Assembly: GCF_003054055.1 (NCBI RefSeq)
Contig: NZ_QBKI01000004.1
Location: forward strand, 372,001 to 436,000
Direction of reading: 5' to 3'
Origin: Pontibacter mucosus
Lineage (GTDB): Bacteria; Bacteroidota; Bacteroidia; Cytophagales; Hymenobacteraceae
Length of the DNA stretch: 64,000 bases
The notes below the pieces were generated by a model that was not told the origin of the DNA, made no database searches, and worked only from the letters and a program-made list of their open reading frames with translations. A program made the translations under genes and the position numbers. How positions within the stretch are numbered: position 1 is the first letter of the stretch; each line of letters begins with the position of its first letter. This document shows positions 59,588 to 64,000 of the stretch, in pieces.

Positions 59588-61240
59588 CTAAATTCTTCCT
59601 TCTCTAACTCTTTTTTTATACGCCATGTAAACCAAAGCCGCTATGCCCAGAAACACGGATATCAGCAGGATACGCGAGGCGTTGACAAAGAACAGCGTTT
59701 CCTGCAGCTGCTCTATTACGGCTGGGTCGGTGGCCTCTGCCAGTTGGCGCTTCAGGCTGGAGTTCTTAATCTTGTTGATGATGGAGCTGTCGTCCAGCAC
59801 CCAGTCCCCGGAAAGCGCCTTGCCCCAGTCGCCACCCTTCGGTGTTACCAGCGAGCCAATGAATACCCACAGCAGCAGCACCGGCGTTACGAACTTAATA
59901 ATATACTTGTAGATGTCCGGCACCTTGATGTCGGCTCCGGAGTTGATCTCGCGCCAGCCTCTGTCCATACCGAATACCCAGGCAAACAGGATGGTCTCGA
60001 CGAGGGCAAACACCACCAGCGACACCGTGCCGGCCCAGTAATCGTACTCGTCAAACACGCCGTAGTGGAAGAAAAGCACCGTTGGCATGCCCAGTATCAA
60101 AACGATCAGGCCGAAAGACCAGGCAGCCGGCTTGCGCCTCCAGTTAAACTCGTCCTGCAGGAAACCGATCCAGGGCGTACCCATGGCCAGCGAGGAGGTG
60201 ATACCCGCAAAGAACAGCAGGCCAAACCACATCACACCGGCAATGGCGCCCAGCACCTCGCCCCACTGCGTGAACAGGAACGGCAGTGTTTTAAAGGCCA
60301 GCCCCAGGCCGCCCTGCTGCACCAGTTCCGTCACGCGGTCGATGCCCAGGTAACCGATGGAAATAGGGATAAGGATAGAGGCTCCCAGCACCACTTCCAC
60401 GAACTCGTTCATCCAGCCCGCCGACATGGCGTTCAGCGCAATATCATCTTTGGAGCGCACGTAAGAGGCATAGCAATGGATGGTGCCCATCCCCACTGAG
60501 AGGGTAAAGAAGATCTGCCCGGCAGCTGCCAGCCAGACCGTTGGCGACCACAACTGGGTATAGTCCGGCGTCCACAGGAAGTTAAGGCCCACGGCGCTAT
60601 CAAACGAGGCGCCCGCCTCTCCAGCCTTAATGGTAAAGCCTTTGTAAGCCAGGAACATACCGAACACAATCAGCAAAGGCATACCGATTTTGGCCACACG
60701 CTCCACACCCCCTGACAGGCCTTTGGACAGAATCCAGGTGTTGAGCAGCAGGCAGAGCAGGTAAAATACTACCGCCTCATAAGGAATGCCCAAGGTAGAG
60801 TCGCCGATGCTAACGTAAGTGTCGAAGAAAGATGCTACGCCTTCCTGGTCAAGGCCATTGAATGTTCCCAGGATAGAGTGGAACACGTAAGAAAGCGTCC
60901 AGGACTCGAGGTAGCAGTAGTAAGCGGCCACGGCGATGTTGGTCCAGATACCGAACACGCCAATGTATTTCCAGAGGCGGTGCTTGCCCATGGTATCCAC
61001 AATGTAAGGGGTGGAGTGGTTTCCGAAGCGCCCCCCGAAGCGGCCCATCGACCACTCAATCCAGAGCAGCGGAATGCCCATCACCAAAAAACAGACAAGG
61101 TAAGGGATAATAAAGGCGCCACCGCCATTTTGCACCGCCTGCACCGGGAAGCGCAGGAAATTTCCAAGGCCTACGGCATTACCCGCCATCGCCAGGATCA
61201 GGCCTACGCGCGAGCCCCAGGATTCTTTGTTCGCACTCAT
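59588..61240 (-). CDS. Sodium-dependent transporter, NSS (SNF) family
   Basis: A 550-aa membrane protein with about 12 helices. Helix 1 holds the sodium site (GLILAMAGNAVGLGNFLRFP); helix 6-8 show the LeuT-like pattern (SAVGLNFLW..., AGQIFFTLSVGMGTIHCYASYV) and LLFFAGITSSLAM is the second sodium region. It takes up amino acids with Na+. The C-terminal 90 residues include a cytoplasmic helix pair. Operon with the 52-aa MetS-like subunit. Confidence 0.95.
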   Translation of the reverse strand: MSANKESWGSRVGLILAMAGNAVGLGNFLRFPVQAVQNGGGAFIIPYLVCFLVMGIPLLWIEWSMGRFGGRFGNHSTPYIVDTMGKHRLWKYIGVFGIWTNIAVAAYYCYLESWTLSYVFHSILGTFNGLDQEGVASFFDTYVSIGDSTLGIPYEAVVFYLLCLLLNTWILSKGLSGGVERVAKIGMPLLIVFGMFLAYKGFTIKAGEAGASFDSAVGLNFLWTPDYTQLWSPTVWLAAAGQIFFTLSVGMGTIHCYASYVRSKDDIALNAMSAGWMNEFVEVVLGASILIPISIGYLGIDRVTELVQQGGLGLAFKTLPFLFTQWGEVLGAIAGVMWFGLLFFAGITSSLAMGTPWIGFLQDEFNWRRKPAAWSFGLIVLILGMPTVLFFHYGVFDEYDYWAGTVSLVVFALVETILFAWVFGMDRGWREINSGADIKVPDIYKYIIKFVTPVLLLWVFIGSLVTPKGGDWGKALSGDWVLDDSSIINKIKNSSLKRQLAEATDPAVIEQLQETLFFVNASRILLISVFLGIAALVYMAYKKRVREGRI

Positions 61241-61460
61241 AAAGTAAGGTAGAAGTGTTTAGTTAGTTTAGTTTGCTAAGGTGATAGTATTAAAAATAAG
61301 GTGTTGTAAGGTATCGTATCGGCTATGTTAATTGAATTTAAAGGCACAATATATATAAAGCTTCTGATAGTGCATAGAGAATCATATATATTTAAAGTGA
61401 TGGCTGCCAGCATGTAGGCCATTGGCAGGCTGGCAGCCATATACCAGAAGTACTGCGGTG
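61241..61460. other. Intergenic region between NSS and RmlD-like genes
   Basis: AT-rich (TATATATAAAG, ATATATATTTAAAG) with a hairpin near the right end (61400-61440). No gene. Confidence 0.4.
61400..61440 (-). terminator. Hairpin downstream of the RmlD-like gene
   Basis: ATGGCTGCCAGC pairs with GCTGGCAGCCAT around a 17-nt loop. The minus strand then reads CACTTTAAATATA, only moderately T-rich, so efficiency is uncertain. Confidence 0.55.
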
Positions 61461-62366
61461 TTAGTCAGCCGCCTGCTCAGCTACCATGCGAATGCCCTCG
61501 GCGAAAGTATGCGGGCGATAGCCCAGCTCAGTCTCAGCCTTTCGGATAATAAAGCCGGTTCGGGCAGGACGCTTGGCAGGCTGGGAGAAAGTACTACCGT
61601 CAGCTTTCTCTATCAGGGATTTGTCCAGGCCAAAGTAATCGGCTACCTGCAGGGCCATGTCGTACGGGGTGAGCATCTCTGAGCCGGAGATGTGGAAGAT
61701 ACCCTCGGCGTCTTTCTCGGCGGCCAGCCAGCAGCCCATGGCTAAATCCTCGGCCAGCGTTGGTGTTCGGAACTGGTCGGTCACCACCTTTATCACCTTG
61801 CCCGCCTGCAGGCTGTCGCGCACCCAAAGCACGATGTTGGTGCGGCCTTGGTCGTTCACCACGCCGTACACCAGCACGGTGCGAAGTATAGCCCACTTGC
61901 ATTTGGCCTGCTTCACGATTTCCTCGGCCATCAGCTTAGTCTCGCCATAGAAGTTCACCGGTTTGCCTTCAGCTGCTTCGTCGTAGGGGCCATTCTCCCC
62001 GTCAAAGATAAAGTCAGTGCTTACATGAATGAGGTGCACGTTATACTTTTCGCAGGCATTTACCAGGTACTGCACGGCATCGCGGTTCAGCAGCAGGGCG
62101 CCCTCGCGGTCGTTCTCGCACTGGTCCACATTGGTCATGGCGGCGGTATGGATGATGTGCGTGGGGCGGAACTCGCTTACCACCTGCTCTACCTGCTCGG
62201 CGTTGGTTACGTCCATACTCCGGAACGGCAGCGTGGGGTACAGTTCAGCCAGTTTGTTTTCGCCGCGGCTGGTGGCTAGCAGCTCGACATCCTGCTTTGG
62301 CAGCAGTAGTTCGGCCAGTTTCTGGCCCAGCAGCCCGTTAGAGCCTGTTATAAGTATGCGTTTCAT
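61461..62366 (-). CDS. RmlD-like dTDP-4-dehydrorhamnose reductase (SDR)
   Basis: A 301-aa extended SDR. Nucleotide site ILITGSNGLLGQKLAELL, VSTDFIFDGENGPYDE, and the catalytic Tyr-x3-Lys in VNFYGETKLMAEE. NIVLWVRDSLQAGKVIKVVTDQFRTPTLAEDLA is typical of RmlD. It may reduce the last step to dTDP-rhamnose, but no rmlABC genes are near, and related Bacteroidota proteins act in other sugar paths. It starts 7 bases from the end of the upstream cyclophilin gene. Confidence 0.88.
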   Translation of the reverse strand: MKRILITGSNGLLGQKLAELLLPKQDVELLATSRGENKLAELYPTLPFRSMDVTNAEQVEQVVSEFRPTHIIHTAAMTNVDQCENDREGALLLNRDAVQYLVNACEKYNVHLIHVSTDFIFDGENGPYDEAAEGKPVNFYGETKLMAEEIVKQAKCKWAILRTVLVYGVVNDQGRTNIVLWVRDSLQAGKVIKVVTDQFRTPTLAEDLAMGCWLAAEKDAEGIFHISGSEMLTPYDMALQVADYFGLDKSLIEKADGSTFSQPAKRPARTGFIIRKAETELGYRPHTFAEGIRMVAEQAAD

Positions 62367-62372
62367 GGGGTG

Positions 62373-63020
62373 TTATTTCTCCAGTGTCTGGGTGTTGTAG
62401 TTGTAGTTATACTTTTTGGCAATCTTTTTCTTCTTCATGTTTTCCACGGTCACCTTCATCCTGATGTCGGAAAGCGGGCGATCGCGGCCATCTGTGGGCT
62501 GCTCGGCGATCTTGTCGACTATATCCAAGCCATCCACCACTTGTCCAAACACGGTGTACACATCGTCCAGCATGGGCGTGCCGTTGTGGTTCTCCACAAT
62601 GTAAAACTGGGAGCCGCTGCTGGCGCGGGAAGGGTTTACGTGGTCGCCCTGGCGGGCAGCGGCCACTGCGCCACGCACATGCTTGTGGGCCGGCACTATC
62701 TCGGCAGGCACCGTATAGCCGGGGCTGCCGGAGCCGTCGTTGCGCGGGTCGTCGTCTTTGGTGTTCGGGTCACCACCCTGTATCATAAAGCCATCTATTG
62801 CCCTATGAAAGGTAGTGCCGTCGTAAAAGCCTTCTTTCGCCAGCTTCAGGAAGTTGGCCTTGTGTTGTGGCGTATCGTCGAAGAGCAGCAGCTTAATTTC
62901 TCCCTGCGGCGTGGAGATGGTTACCAGTTGGTCGTTGCCTTTGGGCTTTTGGGCCAGAACCGCCAGCGGCAGCGCCAGGGCCAGCAGCAGTGCGGCAGCT
63001 ATGTTTTTGAGCATCCTCAT
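62373..63020 (-). CDS. Periplasmic cyclophilin-type peptidyl-prolyl isomerase
   Basis: A 215-aa precursor; signal peptide AALLLALALPLAVLAQ. Catalytic-domain motifs: TTFHRAIDGFMIQGGDP, the GSGSPGYTVPAEIV insert, SGSQFYIVENH and YTVFGQVVDGLDIVDKI. The Arg of FHR is present. It speeds proline isomerisation in exported proteins. Promoter box candidate at 63080-63087. Co-transcribed with the RmlD-like gene. Confidence 0.93.
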   Translation of the reverse strand: MRMLKNIAAALLLALALPLAVLAQKPKGNDQLVTISTPQGEIKLLLFDDTPQHKANFLKLAKEGFYDGTTFHRAIDGFMIQGGDPNTKDDDPRNDGSGSPGYTVPAEIVPAHKHVRGAVAAARQGDHVNPSRASSGSQFYIVENHNGTPMLDDVYTVFGQVVDGLDIVDKIAEQPTDGRDRPLSDIRMKVTVENMKKKKIAKKYNYNYNTQTLEK

Positions 63021-63079
63021 ACTTCTGTTAGGTTATACACTTTATGGTTTGCAGGCCGGTATCCTGACCAGCAGAATCT

Positions 63080-63087
63080 CAAATTTA
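63080..63087 (-). promoter_or_regulatory. Candidate promoter box of the cyclophilin gene
   Basis: On the minus strand it reads TAAATTTG, an exact TAnnTTTG match, 60 bases before the ATG. Confidence 0.4.
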
Positions 63088-63305
63088 AATCTTTTTAGCA
63101 CTTGTTTATACTTTGTGCCGGTTTCTGTAGCCCCAGCGGCAGATGGCAAGTATAGCATAGTATGTTCAACGGCTAAAACAGCACTTCTATATTGAATTAT
63201 CTTAATTTTTTACTGAACTGACAGAGGCAATTTAACCTGAAACTTTACATTGGCAGCAGAAAAAATTAAATTTAAGGAAAGCAACTAATCAACTAACTCA
63301 CCTTA

Positions 63306-64000
63306 ATGAAGAAATTCTCACTCGCTGCAGCGCTTAGTCTGGGGGCCTGTAGCAACCTTTTTGCCCAGACCAACACCATGTCTGTAGACGAAAAAATAGA
63401 CGCTGCCATCGGCCCGGCGGCACAGTTTATCTCTGATATTATTTTCTATGAGCTGCCGGTGGCAGGCTATGGCATTCCGCTGATTCTGGTGTGGCTGCTG
63501 GCCGGAGCCTTGTTCTTTACCGTGTACCTTGGCTTCATCAACATCAGGGGCTTCCGGTATGCGCTGGATATTGTGCGGGGCAAGTATAACCAGGCCGACG
63601 CTCCCGGCGAGGTTTCGCACTTCCAGGCGCTGACAGCCGCTGTGTCGGGCACAGTAGGCCTGGGCAACATTGCCGGCGTGGCCATTGCCATCTCGCTGGG
63701 CGGCCCCGGTGCCACGTTCTGGATGATTATGGCGGGTTTGCTGGGCATGTCCACCAAATTCGTTTCCTGCACGCTGGGGGTAAAGTATAGAGACAACCAC
63801 GCCGACGGCACCGTGTCCGGAGGGCCGATGCACTACCTGAACAAGGGCATGAGGGAGCGTGGCATGGCCGGGCTGGGCAAGTTCCTGGCCGCCTTTTTTG
63901 CGATTATGTGTATTGGAGGGGCTATCGGGGCGGGCAACATGTTCCAGATAAACCAGGCGACGCAGCAGTTTGTGGCTGTAACGGGCGGCGAGGCCGGCTC
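63306..64000 (+). CDS. Alanine/glycine:sodium symporter (AlsT/AgcS), N-terminal part
   Basis: The first 231 codons of an AGCS-family transporter that runs off the window. ATG 63306 is followed by a hydrophobic leader (SLAAALSLGACSNLFAQ), which may be a signal-like extension. Then come GIPLILVWLLAGALFFTVYLGFIN, the signature VSGTVGLGNIAGVAIAISLGGPGATFWM, GLLGMSTKFVSCTLGVKYRD, TVSGGPMHYLNKGM and GAIGAGNMFQINQATQQ. The frame is intact to the edge. The AAGTATA word occurs in frame twice (63570, 63780). Confidence 0.92.
   Translation, partial: MKKFSLAAALSLGACSNLFAQTNTMSVDEKIDAAIGPAAQFISDIIFYELPVAGYGIPLILVWLLAGALFFTVYLGFINIRGFRYALDIVRGKYNQADAPGEVSHFQALTAAVSGTVGLGNIAGVAIAISLGGPGATFWMIMAGLLGMSTKFVSCTLGVKYRDNHADGTVSGGPMHYLNKGMRERGMAGLGKFLAAFFAIMCIGGAIGAGNMFQINQATQQFVAVTGGEAG

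Noticed and set aside
61461..63020. A dTDP-rhamnose operon
   Set aside because: Only an RmlD-like reductase is here; rmlA, rmlB and rmlC are missing and the partner gene is a cyclophilin.

Overview
The window looks like a chromosomal segment of a Bacteroidota bacterium, most likely order Cytophagales, family Hymenobacteraceae (Pontibacter-like). Evidence: a type IX secretion C-terminal sorting domain, gliding lipoprotein GldH beside a RicT/PSP1 protein, DUF2723 and GWxTD proteins, a MetS-type small subunit behind an NSS transporter, TAnnTTTG promoter boxes, and almost no Shine-Dalgarno sequences. The family assignment is inference; the phylum is well supported.

Layout. 1-6.5 kb: 3' end of dnaE, a REP hairpin array with a nonsense-broken RAYT transposase, trxA, and small exported or membrane proteins. 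6.5-8.9 kb: an IS110-family element (about 1.6 kb) inside a dispersed repeat. 8.9-18.2 kb: isoaspartyl peptidase, an OmpA-type lipoprotein, a cystathionine gamma-synthase/lyase, a VTT membrane protein, tRNA-Arg(ACG), an MscS channel, a DUF2490 protein and a bacilliredoxin. 18.2-31.2 kb: purD, recQ, kdsD-manC, rlmB with an overlapping GWxTD lipoprotein, DUF2723, a T9SS cargo protein and birA. 31.2-36.4 kb: rsfS and the tightly packed set ftsH, LUD, lpxH and a secreted protein, then an SMR exporter. 36.4-43.9 kb: a double GNAT, a convergent glycosyltransferase/flippase pair, ricT-gldH, a membrane-anchored EEP phosphatase and a cold-shock protein. 44.3-46.2 kb: a long Gly/Tyr/Ser/Gln low-complexity protein resembling eukaryotic prion-like domains. 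46.2-57.5 kb: NmrA reductase, a 1319-aa DUF4011-type helicase with a Vsr-like tail, hydrolases and a methyltransferase. 57.5-58.5 kb: an uninterrupted second copy of the dispersed repeat. 58.5-64 kb: a HhH protein, an NSS transporter with its 52-aa small subunit, RmlD-like reductase plus cyclophilin, and the start of an alanine/sodium symporter.

Functional themes are housekeeping (replication, 23S rRNA methylation, purines, biotin), envelope biogenesis (lpxH, kdsD, manC, flippase, MscS, GldH, T9SS) and redox (thioredoxin, bacilliredoxin).

The most unusual signal is not a gene. The 7-mer AAGTATA/TATACTT recurs everywhere, in intergenic DNA, in coding DNA in all three frames, and as the outer arms of some terminator stems. 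Other leads are a candidate IS110 bridge RNA, a REP/RAYT system with four hairpins, a paired dispersed repeat carrying a perfect 20-bp palindrome, and the prion-like protein divergent from a cold-shock gene.
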